Below, in pieces: positions 20,734 through 32,293 of a stretch of 40,821 nt of DNA (within the stretch, counting starts at the first letter, position 1; the number at the start of each line of letters is the position of its first letter). The position numbers and the translations under genes are program-made. The notes beneath the pieces were generated by a model that was not told the origin of the DNA, searched no databases, and saw nothing but the letters and a program-made list of their open reading frames with translations. This DNA is from Fragilaria crotonensis (taxonomy: Eukaryota > Bacillariophyta > Fragilariophyceae > Fragilariales > Fragilariaceae): contig JAKSYS010000580.1 of NCBI GenBank assembly GCA_022925895.1, positions 1 through 40,821 on the forward strand, given 5' to 3'.

Positions 20734-20736
20734 TTA

Positions 20737-21201
20737 TGTACTCGGTACGGAGTACGGAGTACTGAGTTCAGAGGTCCCGGAAACGGGCAAGTGCAACAGT
20801 TTTCAACATACCATACTCATGCATATATGCATCTTACCAAGACCCGAGACTACACTCCGCGAAGGTGGCGAGGCATGCATACACCAGGCAGTGTTTGTCA
20901 ATTAACACCATCGTTGTTTGCAAAGTCCATAATACCAAACTTGGGTGTATTGTCACGAAGAGACCAATTCACAAGATGTTTTGGCAGACTAAAAACGCAA
21001 TGCTTGTGGTAAATTCGTAGCATCGTGATGACAGAGATGTCACGAAGATCGTTCGCGCAGGTGAGAAACCATTGACCGACGATGGTGGCATCCCAACCCA
21101 CGACACAGAGAAGATTAGACATACTATACACGGAGCACTGTAGTACCTCTCGAGCCCAGCCGGAAGGAAGAAGATCACCGTTTTGCATTTCATAGCAGCT
21201 T
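20737..21201. other. Spacer right of the Harbinger element
   Basis: There is a short GTAC cluster immediately at the insertion site (about 20738-20765). The remainder is the 3' flank of the minus-strand gene ending at 21202. A minus-strand open frame overlapping that gene's end looks like a shadow. Confidence 0.4.
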
Positions 21202-22116
21202 TCAATCAAAAATGTCGTCAATGTCAGCTTCGCTCCAACCATTTAGGCTGCCGATCGTTTCGATTGACATCCCCTCGTCGTCGTCAGAAAGTTGTAGCTG
21301 AGATTGGCTGACCAAACTGTCCACTGGTGCCGAACTCGCGTGGCCAAGTACTGACTTCAACATTTGTTCGTTTTTCGGCCGATGCCATCTAGTTGCACTG
21401 TGATGATCCTCCTCCACCACGACATTATCGGGGAAGTTGACGATCAACGATTGCGAATCGAAGTCAGATCTGGACATGATTGACTCCATGCTTCCTGCCG
21501 CGTTGCTTTGTGTTTCGTACGGCAGCGCGCTGTGTACGCTTGTCCCCCCTGCCTCGCCAAGGTACTTAGTAGCGTTCGGTATCAGTCGTGTCTCATCTAC
21601 CTGTCTATTTTCGGATGTAGGTTTATTCTGAAGCATGGTTGCGTGACTCCGTCTCGACCTCAAAAGACCGTGACTGTGTCTCATCATGAAGTTACGCTTG
21701 GCAACAACCAGCTGGCAAACTTCACACCATCTGAATGCTCGTCCAGTTTCAGAACATTTAGGGTGCGTGCAAAAGAGCGTTAAGCCGTGAGGCGCATTTG
21801 CGGGGAGTTCTATGTAAGCGGCATCAGCAGTGTGCGAATCGCATACATTTCTCGCCTTGCATGGGAAGCGTCGGGGACTCTCTTCTGGAAGCGATGATCG
21901 CAAAGGGGAGTTGTACCTCACACCATCATCATTATCATACTCGATTGCGCCGGCGGTTAGCGTCGAATCATACACGTCGGATGTATCAAGTTGCATGTCG
22001 ACAGCGCCACCTAAATACTGGTGCATCTGTGAAGAGACGCATTGGTCGCTCTTGATCGACTCGTGATCCTCGGACTGGGGGGTTTCGTTCATGTCAACGG
22101 CGCAATGATGGATCAT
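21202..22116 (-). CDS. Protein with Cys/His AKRNF-RHSHG motif
   Basis: This is a single 304-aa frame from ATG at 22116. An alternative ATG (residue 9, MNETPQ) is close by. The flanks are acidic, Ser-rich and probably disordered. Residues about 116-150 hold a compact motif, C-x4-C-x9-C-x2-C followed by VAKRNFMMRHSHG, a pattern I associate with many uncharacterised diatom proteins, often with long disordered regions. The arrangement suggests zinc binding by four Cys and perhaps two His. The C-terminus is acidic with a short helix (WSEADIDDIFD) that could act as a peptide motif for partner binding. A nuclear regulatory role is a guess. Confidence 0.7.
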   Translation of the reverse strand: MIHHCAVDMNETPQSEDHESIKSDQCVSSQMHQYLGGAVDMQLDTSDVYDSTLTAGAIEYDNDDGVRYNSPLRSSLPEESPRRFPCKARNVCDSHTADAAYIELPANAPHGLTLFCTHPKCSETGRAFRWCEVCQLVVAKRNFMMRHSHGLLRSRRSHATMLQNKPTSENRQVDETRLIPNATKYLGEAGGTSVHSALPYETQSNAAGSMESIMSRSDFDSQSLIVNFPDNVVVEEDHHSATRWHRPKNEQMLKSVLGHASSAPVDSLVSQSQLQLSDDDEGMSIETIGSLNGWSEADIDDIFD

Positions 22117-23118
22117 GCCTTGCTGATGCTTGTGGTTGAACGCGATTTTGAAACTACCATCAAATTCGAGAAGTATTTGCCTAACAGCGGGGGCGGAATT
22201 TTATTGCTCGTGTATTGGTATGAGGAATGACACCTACTGGGCCTGAGTATCAGAAACACAAAAGAACAGCAACGGTGGCTTGTCCCCGTGTTTCTCACTC
22301 GTGACAGTTTTTGACTTTTCGAGGTTTACATAACCCCATCCGAAAACCACGTCAGAATGGACAGACGATTCGGAAAGAATGGAAACACTCATCCTCAATT
22401 AATCGACATACTCCGTTTTCCATATTGTCATTATTGTTGAACTTCCATAGTAGATACTACAGACTACAGACCTCCAGTACTGGTGTCCTCCTTCTTGATG
22501 CCACGCGAGATGTGAACTTGAGAATGGAACCATTCGAGAACATCGCTCCGCGCATGTTGTTGCTTTCGTGTGATTCAATGACAAAAACTTAATACGCGTA
22601 ACGCGTAACGATGTCCATGTCATTACCGATTGATTACTTGGACCTTCTGGGTCGTGATTTGAATTCAATTCAGGTTTCAAAAGCCCTCACATCCATGACT
22701 TCTGAGAAAACTTCAACAGCACCCAACAATTATCACCTTTCTGAGTAGTATTACATTTACTGTAGAAGCGACAAACATTCGTTCTCAAACTGGTACTCGG
22801 AGTCCATTTCATCCGGAAAATCTACGTAACCCATGCAGAGGAGACACATGAACATAAATGATATGTGTTTTCGTCAAAAGAACAGCTTGGTGGATTCTTG
22901 TATGTGTGTATGTCGTATATTCTACGGAGTACTCTAGTATTCCGTGCACAGTAGAGGTTACATGTGGCCGTCTACGGGCTCCGTTCGTGATTCTGGCCAT
23001 CGGCCACATGCCAGATATGCATACACACACGCGGCGTTTTTCTGGAGGAATGGATTGATGTTTCCATGTTCGGGTTTTTCGTACGCTCCGAGTAGTCGAT
23101 AAGTACCGGGGAACTTTT
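22117..23118. other. Spacer between Cys/His gene and GNAT gene
   Basis: This is divergent promoter space for both neighbours. It contains a short tandem ACGCGTA-like repeat near 22595 and scattered GTAC motifs near 22790 and 22930. No gene is supported. Confidence 0.45.
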
Positions 23119-23198
23119 ATGCTCGAGGTTCTCGCAGTGATGACTGCTCGGCAAGCTCAGTCACCACTACCCGTTGCCACACGTAGAGGAATGTTGTC

Positions 23199-24134
23199 AT
23201 GCGTCTGCCTACTAGCGCAACTGCTCATAGGTCCTCAACCAATAAAAGCCGCACCGATTCGGTGGCAGCATGTCACGTCATCATCAGATCCCTCGCCTTC
23301 CAGTTGACGTCTACCTCCACCGACCGCAGAGATCACGCGTCGTCGCGGGCGACTTGCTGGTCAACAAAGGATGGTATCACTAATTCCTCCAATTCCATGA
23401 ATATACGGGGAGAATTGAATGATGTTGGGCCTCGACCTCGACGTGACGTGATGTCGGACGTTAGAATCGAGAGAGTCTGCACCAAGCAACGGGCACTTGA
23501 CGTTCACGTGTTCCGAGGCTGGAGCGTATCAGCAAAAGAACACATGACGGAACTACCAAATGCGGTAAGGCGATCATCTGCGGCCATGACCGAGGAGGAT
23601 GCAGTAAATCAATTGATGAGAGGATACGGAAGCGATGGACGATACATCAACACTGTTTCCAAGAATGATCCGGCGATCCAGTTTGTGACCGTTTATGAGC
23701 CAGAATCCTGCCTTGTGGAGGAATACCGAGATGAGTCGGGCTCGTGTTATGCACGACAGAATGGGGTTGTTGGTGCCGTGGATATTCAGCTAAGGAATGT
23801 CGACAGTTCTATGTCGATTGAAGAGATGAAGATTAAGCTCTCGACTATGGAGTGCAATCCCATCGGGGACTCGGTTCACTTGTTCGCTGAATCGTCACTA
23901 CCTCCTCATGTTTATCTCTCTAATCTCCGAGTCGATGACCAAATGCAGGGGTGCGGAATCGGTTCGGCACTGGTGGCGGCTGTGACATCCTTTGTCCGAA
24001 CGGAATCGCCGGCTTCCATGATATTGCTTACCGTTCAGAACGACAACCTTTCTGCAATACGAGCATATTTCAGGGAAGGCTACGCCTACCTCGAAAGGAA
24101 TGAGGTTTATGGAAAAATGTTCAAACTCGCTTGA
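23199..24134 (+). CDS. GNAT-family N-acetyltransferase
   Basis: The frame of 311 aa ends at 24134. The C-terminal half is a GNAT fold: VYLSNLRVDDQMQGCGIGSALV (about residues 238-259) is the beta4-motif A acetyl-CoA loop (Q-x-x-G-x-G), followed by MILLTVQNDNLSAIRAYFREGY (motif B). The substrate is not predictable. The N-terminal 60 residues in this frame look random. A second frame starting at ATG 23119 encodes a leader with RR, a hydrophobic stretch and a KAAP end. A 68-nt GT..AG unit (23262-23329) would join that leader to this frame, though its donor (GTGGCA) is weak. The true start is therefore either 23119 with an intron, or an ATG in the present frame. Confidence 0.75.
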   Translation: MRLPTSATAHRSSTNKSRTDSVAACHVIIRSLAFQLTSTSTDRRDHASSRATCWSTKDGITNSSNSMNIRGELNDVGPRPRRDVMSDVRIERVCTKQRALDVHVFRGWSVSAKEHMTELPNAVRRSSAAMTEEDAVNQLMRGYGSDGRYINTVSKNDPAIQFVTVYEPESCLVEEYRDESGSCYARQNGVVGAVDIQLRNVDSSMSIEEMKIKLSTMECNPIGDSVHLFAESSLPPHVYLSNLRVDDQMQGCGIGSALVAAVTSFVRTESPASMILLTVQNDNLSAIRAYFREGYAYLERNEVYGKMFKLA

Positions 24135-24648
24135 ACATTCTTGCCGGCAATATGTCAGCAGCTTCGCGAGGGACTGAGCATAGAAATTCTCTTTGCACGT
24201 GTACGACGAATCACGATCGATTGTATGCGGTACTTTTGGGACGACTTTCGGCTTGAGATCGTTGTGTAAAAAGTAAGAAGGAGTCTTCGCAAACGTGGCC
24301 TTGTCGGAAGGATGACTCTGCCTCCGTTCGATGGATCCAAATTGCTTGGAGTTCGTGATCCATGGCAACATAAGGATCGAAATCGACGCAGGTGCTAGCA
24401 TTTTGTCGCCTGTCGCAGTTGAAATACCTTTGCCCCAAAACCAAACTCAAGTATGGAGAACGATATGCTGTCCAAGCGCTTATAACTATTAGATTGATCC
24501 TGCGATCGTCGCGCCAAAGAACCAACCAACTGATTCGAATGCTGCACTGAAGTTCTGGCATCTTTAATAAAAAGTTAAAGTTCCTCAAGACTAATCACGG
24601 AACAACTAATATGTATGTTAACGCAAGTCCCACCCTGGCGGTTGACGC
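24135..24648. other. Spacer between convergent GNAT and LRR genes
   Basis: This is 3' flanking sequence for both genes. No additional gene, repeat or RNA is evident. Confidence 0.45.
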
Positions 24649-27045
24649 TCAGTAGCAAGTGGTGCAGCAATCACATCTGACCTCGGGATTGTCGCCCTTG
24701 CAATCCGCCTTGAATTCTGAGAGTCTCAAATCGACGAGGCCACAGACCTCCGTCGGAACAGTTCCCTGGAATTTGTTCCAAAAGAGACGAATTTTCTGAA
24801 GCTTGGTGAGGTCTTTAAGAGTCGCAGGGACAGATCCTTCGAGGAAGTTGTCTTGGAGGTAGAGATATTCCAACCTGTAGGCTCCTCCCAACTCTGTTGG
24901 GATTGTACCGACCAAACCATTTGTGTAAACACGAAGGTTGGACAGACTCTCAATATTTCCGAGCTCGGATGGGAGTGTTCCATTCAGCAAGTTCTTGTGC
25001 AAGTAGATCTGTTCAAGAACGTTGAGAGTGCCGAACTCCGTTGGAATTCCTCCAGTCAAGTGGTTGTTATCGAGGTACAATGAGACCAAGTTCGTCAACA
25101 GTCCCAACTCTGTTGGGATTGTCCCCTTGAGCTTGTTTCGATACAAGTGCAATTCGCCTGACAAAAAGTCATATGTGAGGTGGGGTGTTTCTGTGGAACA
25201 AATCATGGAAAACAAGATAAGTGCATACTTACTCAGACCAGATGCTTGCCCGAGCTCCGTTGGGATAGTTCCAGTAAGAGTATTGCGATCCAAATAGAGG
25301 ATCTCAAGAGCAGGGATTTCGCTCAAGGTGGCAGGAATCGCACCAACGAAACGATTGTGGCGAAGACGAAGATCAGCCAATTGCTTCAGGTTACCAATCT
25401 CTGCAGGAATAGATCCCTCAAGGTGATTCACGTCCAAGTACAACGCAGTCAAATTCTTGAGGTTTCCGATCTCTGGACTTAAAGTACCACTGAAGTAGTT
25501 GTTGTAGATGCTCAAAGATTCCAAATTAGTCATGCCACCCAGACCGGAAGGGAGATTTCCATTAAAGTAGTTTCCATCCACATACAAACGGTTAAGATCC
25601 GTCATTGCCGCAACCGAAGGAGGAAGGGTTCCGGTGAAGAAGTTATTAGCGAGCGACAGGTATCCTGTAGCCAAAAACAAAAGGCGTCAGTATCGACCTC
25701 ATCCTTCAGAGAACAACGCGACACGAATCAACTTACGCATCTGAGTCAGGGATCCGATCTCCGCTGGGACCTCCCCGAAGAAACCATTGCCGTTTAGAGA
25801 GAACCATCGAATATCTGGGTTCGCCATGAAGATCTCACGAGGCACTTTTCCGCGAACATTGTTCTCCGTCATGTTGAGCAAGATGAGTCCGTTGTTGTCG
25901 TCGTATCGAGTGTTGTAGATGGAGGTTCCTTCGCGATGATGACACTCTACGCCGTACCAACTGCAATAGCCTTGTCCTGAAAGCCACCCGCTCTCTCGAA
26001 CCCAGGTGGGCTGAGCAGCCAGTTCATCGCCCATGGTCGTCGTCTCACCTTCTGGAGGAGGCTGGATCGTTTCGTCTGCAACGTTGCTACCAGCATCGCG
26101 AGGTGGCACACTTTCGGTGATGTTGATGGTAGCAACCTGGAACATTTCATTGCCATGAGTGGAAAAGTAGAAGACGGCAAGCGAGTATCGTGGCAGGACG
26201 AAGGCGTCATCGGGGTCCAGTTGAGCGGGGTCTTCAGCGACGATCCAGTTCAGAGCCTTGTTCTGAGGCGAATTTTCCTTCTTGAGAACGTCCAACGGAG
26301 TGATTCCAGAGTTCGCAATGCGATTCGAGATCAAATCGTAGCGCTGGGAAGAGGACAACGAAGACCCACTGCCACTGCCGCTACTAGAGCCGCTCGGAAC
26401 AAAGATTGCGACTGGAATAACAACGAGCAGGATGATAGAGAGAGCCAGGCATAGACGACGACCACGGCCGTTTCCCATGGCCATAGCCCAGCGAGTGCGA
26501 ATCCATGTGAAGCACGACCCCATAGAAAGCGCGAACCTGAGCATGAGACGACGGAAGAAAATATAGATGGACGTGAGACGTGATGGGCGATACGTTTCAT
26601 CAGTAGATGCACCCATGTGTATGTTGGATGCTCTGGCGGTACGTTGTGATTCTGCGGCAGCAGCAGCAGCCTTATGCCCGCCGAAAATAGCGCCAATGGA
26701 ACCAAACAAGCCGCCAGTGGACGACGACGAGGTATCTGAGGCGTAGACATTACGACGGTCATCGACCTTTACATTGGTCACACTGGTCACTGGACGGGCA
26801 GCAGTCTCCTCTTCGTCTTCATCCCAGAGAAAGCGACGAGCTGTTTCCAAGCTACCTTGGGTCTGACTAGCTGCCTCACCGGCGCCACCAATACGTCTTC
26901 TGGTGGCTCCAGACTGCCCCCCTGGCACGCCGGGAGTCGTAGTCGACGACCGAGAAGATGCAGCTGCCTCCATGGCCTCCATTTGACGCTGGATGGCTTC
27001 ACGACGAGCCTCATGCGCTTTAGTCTTCTCAAAGGTGTTGAGCAT
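24649..27045 (-). CDS. Single-pass transmembrane leucine-rich-repeat protein
   Basis: Three exons (25737-27045, 25233-25664, 24649-25157) give 749 aa. Intron 1 (25665-25736, 72 nt) has GTAAGT..TACAG and intron 2 (25158-25232, 75 nt) has GTAAGT..GTCAG; both are phase 1 and fall in the LRR array, restoring TQMRYLSLANN and ASGLSELHLYRN. The N-terminal 190 aa are cytosolic-type, with Ser and Ala runs. One membrane helix lies at about 198-216 (LCLALSIILLVVIPVAIFV). A Ser/Gly linker follows, then an ectodomain start with SPQNKALNWI and YCSWYGVEC, and about a dozen plant-type LRRs (LxxNxLxGxIPxELGxLxxL). It ends in a Cys-rich cap (CDCCTTCY). Such proteins resemble plant LRR receptor ectodomains, but no kinase is present. 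The start ATG at 27045 is the first in frame. Confidence 0.88.
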
Positions 27046-28586
27046 GATGAACAAGCTTTATGCACACACCAGGTGCCGACTGATTGCAGCGAAATTGATA
27101 GTTCACTACGTACCAATATGAGGTGCAATTCATCCAAATGGTTTTGCTGCGCCTAATTCCAAACAAAGACCCTGGTTAATCCCGAGTGATGACTGCCTCG
27201 TTCCCTGTGACCTACTTGTGTGTCCTACTTGTATGCATACTACGTGTACGCATAGCACTAAATGAGAGTAGGGCACGGCTGCGACTGCGTACCAGGTACT
27301 TGTATCATACCCTCCGTCCTGCATTCTTTGTCCTACCTCCAGTATCCAGTACTAGTAGAATCATTTGTACACAGACTGTTCGCTGTATCGCGAAATCTTG
27401 GATTTCTTCAGGATTTCAGTATGCATACACGTAGAGTCGACTCCGAGCACTCCTTTCTATACAAATGATAGTACAACCAGTGCTACAGTACATGGTTGCA
27501 GGGCGTAATAATACACTCGCAGAACACCAGTACTCAGCATGCATACTATGTACAGAAGCACACATGGTGGAACTCAGTGAATGCTTCATTAGTGTATGTT
27601 GTCCTGTATGCATATGTCATATGATCGAATCGACCTAAACTTCACGAAGTCCCGTAATGACCGAGCTGTTTTTTGAATGCCTGAAGGGCGCGTGTACTCG
27701 AGTAATACGGCGACAAGCAATGTCCTAACCCTCGTTGTGTTGTTGTGCCATTTTTTCGGTTAATAAATCCTTCGATAACTTGGAATATTTTGATTAAGTT
27801 TTGGTCGCACTAACTATGTCCTTTGTCTGATCGTGAATACTTCGAACATTCACGATCTCGATATCGCGAGAGTGTACAGGTACTTGAGACCTCGAGGTCA
27901 CAGTATTTATATGAAGGCCCATCCGTAAGGTACAGTAGTGTATGTACATGTGGCCTACCCACTACCCACCACCCACCATCCCTCAGCACCCAGGAGCAAC
28001 TTCATGCGGCATTCGACAAGTGGAAAGCGGATGGCAAACGAAATCATCCGAAAAGAGGACATGGAGTTCTCACATTTATGACATACACACCGAGTCGTGG
28101 TATACCAGTAACGTACAAACTCCACTCGAATTGAATCTTAAGCGGGTACTGTAGTACTTGAATGTAAAACAATCTACAACAATCTGGTATGCATACAGTA
28201 GGCAGTGTACCTTGCATTTTGGCTCGTCGATCATCAACACTAACCCTAACAGAAAGCTAATAGTAACTGGGTATTGGGTATCGTCGTATCCGGCGGTGCG
28301 TGATGATGGGTATTGTGCTTGACCCCCTGACGTGTTTGCAAGCTCCACAATTCTATCATGCAGATCACACCACAAGAAAGAACAAACAAGCTAGGGAGCC
28401 ATCATGGCACTGATAGCGACACATACTTTGTTAAGGACTAAACGTTTTCTACATGAATTCCGATCCTAATTAGGTCGCTCATTCTTGCAGAAGAAATAAT
28501 GCCCACTGTGCCAAGAATTCGTCCAATAAGCCATCTTGTGTGGTGAAGGGGCAGCTGTATGCCGAAAGCTCCCGCGAACTTCAAAA
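27046..28586. other. Long spacer
   Basis: No gene is supported over about 1.5 kb. GTAC and GCATAC/GTATGC motifs recur at 27230-27610 and 27880-28200. The open frames are short and lack motifs. It contains the promoter of the LRR gene. Confidence 0.45.
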
Positions 28587-29257
28587 CTACATCGAGCCTC
28601 TGCAAAAGACCCGCCCATCGTCATCCCTGGTGATCTTGAAAACTTTGGCGTCCTTGTACTCATCTCCTTTCGTTGCGGTCATTGCCAAATTCCCCACAAA
28701 CGCCGACAAACCAGTTCGCTTCAACGGCGGTCCGTGCTTCCCAGTTCTAAACCCGTACGTGGTGGAGCATGTAGGACAAGCCACCCTCGGAACGTCATCC
28801 CATGCTACCGAGTCTGTGATTAGGTCACCCTTGAACAAATCAAAGGCGCATCGGGGGCAATCTCCTTGCACGGCAAACAACTCTCCTCCGACGTTGGTAC
28901 AAGCTATTTGAACGCCGCCACCAAATTCCCATCCTTTGATCGTGCCTTTGGGTTTAGGGAGGTCGAATGTAAGAAACACTAGTTGCTTGCCAAGCACAAT
29001 AAATGCATGAACACGCTCGCGCTTTTCCAGGTAATAATGCGAAGGGATGATAACGTACCTTCGGCAGGAAGTGTAACGCCCGTAATCTCCTGGCCTCTGC
29101 CACCATTCAACGCTTTGACACCTTTGCTAGAGAACGTTTTCGTATCTTCGAGGTTTTGCTTGAGACCACCCTTGCCTCGCCGTGCTCCCATCATTACAAG
29201 AGTCAACGCTTGGCAGGACGCCAAAAAGGCCAAAAGAAGGAGATGACGTGATCGCAT
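28587..29257 (-). CDS. Rieske-fold plastid protein with Cys4 instead of Cys2His2
   Basis: Exons are 29059-29257 and 28587-28978. The intron (28979-29058, 80 nt) has donor GAAG|GTACGT and acceptor CTAG|TG, phase 1. The product is 196 aa. The N-terminus (MRSRHLLLLAFLASCQALTL) is a signal peptide with a cleavage region like the ASAF motif of diatom plastid leaders, so plastid targeting is likely. Residues about 80-165 have a Rieske layout: GELFAVQGDCPRC, then ACPTCSTTYGFRTGKHGPP. The two ligand positions that are His in Rieske proteins are Cys here (C107/C110 and C134/C137), so the site would suit zinc, iron or no metal rather than a standard Rieske cluster. Plant PSB33/TEF5 is a known thylakoid protein with a cluster-less Rieske-like domain and is a candidate relative. 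A broken copy lies at 33365-33958. Confidence 0.8.
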
Positions 29258-29689
29258 TTTATAAATTTGTTCGACGACTGATTTGTGTCATGTCAGCGAT
29301 GTTTGCGTCTTCACATCACTCTTTCGTTTCACTGGGTGTACTAGCCGTAGGGGTTATGCCGGTACGGTATCATAAGCGGGAGTGTATACCACGAATTTGC
29401 AGTGCAGTACTCCAGTACATTCTACCGCTACTGTAGGTACTGCACTTGTACTCCAGTACAAGCATATGCACAGTAGCGGACTGCGCGTTTTCAAGAGGAC
29501 CGTAGTGGCTCAGCTACATGTACCAATTTCATGCATTATCAACGTATCCATACACTAATACTTCTTTTTCTGCCCGCAAATCGATCTCTTCGATGACCGT
29601 GATCGGTATTGGGAGGTCTTGTACTGTAGCTAGTTTGTAGGGGTAGTGGGTCTAGTGGCTACGTGCTACGTTGCAAAATATAGAACGGT
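29258..29689. other. Spacer with GTAC cluster
   Basis: GTAC tetramers cluster at about 29400-29460 upstream of the Rieske-like gene. No gene is supported. Confidence 0.45.
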
Positions 29690-31760
29690 GTGAAGATAAC
29701 ATGTTCTGCGGATTTGCATCGCAGTTTCTTGAAAACAATTGCTCATTGTTTGATGATGCCAAAGAAGCAAAAGGCACTCCAAAGCAACCATCATGATACG
29801 CAATCATTGAAACCAGGAAGACCATCATCTGAACACGAGTACATTATCAATGATGCTGGCTGGTGCAAAGATGGTAAGTTGATCACATTGATAGCGCCGA
29901 TGATGACATCGTTGGATGTGTTTCGATGCAATCCTATCAACATTAATCTTGCAAAGCGGTTCAAAGCATTTGTATTCAATTACAACTGCCTTTATTCCAC
30001 CATTTGCCTTGTATTGTGTGACTTGAATTGTTTCAAAATACCGATGGCCAAAATAACACGAGAAACCTTTGACAACAATTTGCTTGCCTTTCATGTTGTT
30101 TGGGACACGATCAGACACAGCAGATTTGCAGCAGAAAAATGGTAATCAGCCTTTAGGATGCCCACAAATTGTATGGTGAATGAGTTCTGTCATATTGGTC
30201 ACAGGCAAAGGAGCAGCAACAGCATGCAGCAAGAAGGATGCTTAGGGTGTGCACTTGCAGAAGGAGATGATGTCTGATGCATTGGCATAAGCACATGGCA
30301 CGTAAACAAGACCAGCCATCCAACCATCTATAGCCACCACAACCATTCGTAGTTCAGTTCTTCACAATAAAATCAATATGAGAAAGACCTTGGTGCAGCA
30401 ATAAGGCATGGTTGTTGTATAAGCCTAATGTGCAAGAAGGCAACTAGGAGGCTTGCATGTTAAGGTATTGGGCATTCTCACAGTTGTTGACATGTTGCTT
30501 GGCACATGATCCATTGCATAACTCAACGGCTAAGAACAATGATTGGATAATACAGGACCATGAATGCAAGGATCCAGTCAATTGAGAGCTGCATGAAGTG
30601 TGGCAGGAGTACTGTCACCGGTAGTGGAATGGCAAACGCTCCGGAGCTAGGAAAAAACGAGATGTTTGCTGCTCATGTCATTCCAGTTCCTCCTCCTCAC
30701 CAAAGTAATCATGGATTTGATGTGACTTCTTGGAGCCTTGTAGAGAGTACACACATTCTCCATCAACATGACTTTTGGAGATGAAGTCATGCATGATATG
30801 CAAGGTGAACGTTTCAATCCATAGTTTCATGGCCTTGCTTGGAAGGGGTCTGCAACTCACACAGTTTCAGGAACAACTGTGACACCCTCACTTCCATCCT
30901 CTACTGCTCGCCGAAGGGAGTGGTTGCAGGATGTACTTCTAGATATATGATGGCATTTTGCCTTGTTCGGAGAGAGGAATCCATATCTTGTCTGTATTGT
31001 ACCATGCTTTCTGTTACTTCATGGCAAGCAATTTGCCACACTTCCTCCGAATTGGAAAATGGCGAAAACCATTTTGATCAAGCACATTCTTTGGGCAAGA
31101 ATGATCAAGGTGCTCTGTGGGCCTCTAATTATCATGAATTGTGGTAAGAACAGTATTACAACACCATTTCGATTTGATGTCAGGCATTTAGTATGGCAGT
31201 GCATCATTTTGACAGCATTGTGAATCTTGTTATGATCACATAACAAGGGGGCAAGCAACATGGCATATTCTTGCTTCAAAGCAAGGGATGCAATCCATTA
31301 TTTACTTGGTCAATTGCAGCATAATCTTTATGGACACATCAGTTGTCAATTAGAAAACTTGGAACTGCCGACTGTGACATACTAGGTCTCTTGTTGGAGG
31401 AAATGATGAAACAGAGTCAGAGCAGTCCTTTTAAGGCAGGAAAGAAACCACGTTGTTCATGCTTAAAATACTTACAAGTCAAATTTGATATGTTGTAAGG
31501 AGACAGCACCAAACACGAATCAGAGATGAGAAGTTGAGACCCGCATCAAAACACAGCATTAATCAGAGGCAACAAGGCCCATGGTCGTATCAGAAGATGA
31601 TTCATGCTAGCAAGCACAATGAATGCACAAAAGATGCAGGGTTTTGGCAACAAGGCTGTGGGTTTCCGCAGTTTGAGTTGAATCACCATGTAGAACTAGT
31701 GGGATGGGAGTCCATAACCTCTTTGTGTACAACAGTCAATGTTACTCCGGAGTAGCTACA
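29690..31760. other. CpG-depleted, AT-rich relic sequence
   Basis: This is a 2-kb tract with very few CpG (about 3 in the 480 bp from 30121), excess TG/CA and no long coding frame. The best open frame is 29690-30145 plus (151 codons), with an overlapping 97-codon minus frame (29825-30118); neither matches a family I know. GTAC clusters seen in other spacers are nearly absent. The simplest reading is a decayed, formerly methylated transposable element or several nested ones, of the same character as 3470-4690. Confidence 0.45.
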
Positions 31761-32293
31761 CTTGACAACGAAGAGAATGCATTGTTAACACTTTGCTCCG
31801 TTCTCTGTAAGAAATTCACAAACAACAATTTAAAAGTTGCAACCCCTACCCTTTCTATTATTTGTCATACCTGTGGTCCACCACATCACAACAACAGATC
31901 CGCCCAGCAAACAGCATATACTTCGCGCGGGAATGGAAGACGGATCTGGACAGCATTTTACTGTGATGTCCGACTCGCGACTCGTGACTTAAAACAGTCT
32001 GAATATTGCATACTGCTTTCTCCAGTACTCGAGTACAATCCATGCATACACTCAAAGCAATCTTGTTTACCTTTCAGACTTCAGACTGCATAGAGAGAGC
32101 GATTCTGAGATCCGTTCTCTTCAATATATTTATGCGTTATGCATGGCTCTCTCTCTATGTACATGCATACCTGGCTACTCTAGTAGTACTCCAAGTCTTA
32201 TTGGAGATTATGTACGTATATGTGGGTATGTGCAATGCATTACCTGGTACACTCATGATATAAACTCAACATTGGAACTGATATCGACTGGAC
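31761..32293. other. Spacer upstream of plastid membrane protein gene
   Basis: Normal CpG and GTAC motifs return from about 31920. No gene is supported. The promoter of the gene at 32294 should be here. Confidence 0.4.

Noticed and set aside
20898-21242. 114-codon minus-strand frame overlapping the 3' end of the Cys/His gene
   Set aside because: It overlaps the real gene in another frame and has no motif; a shadow or 3' UTR.
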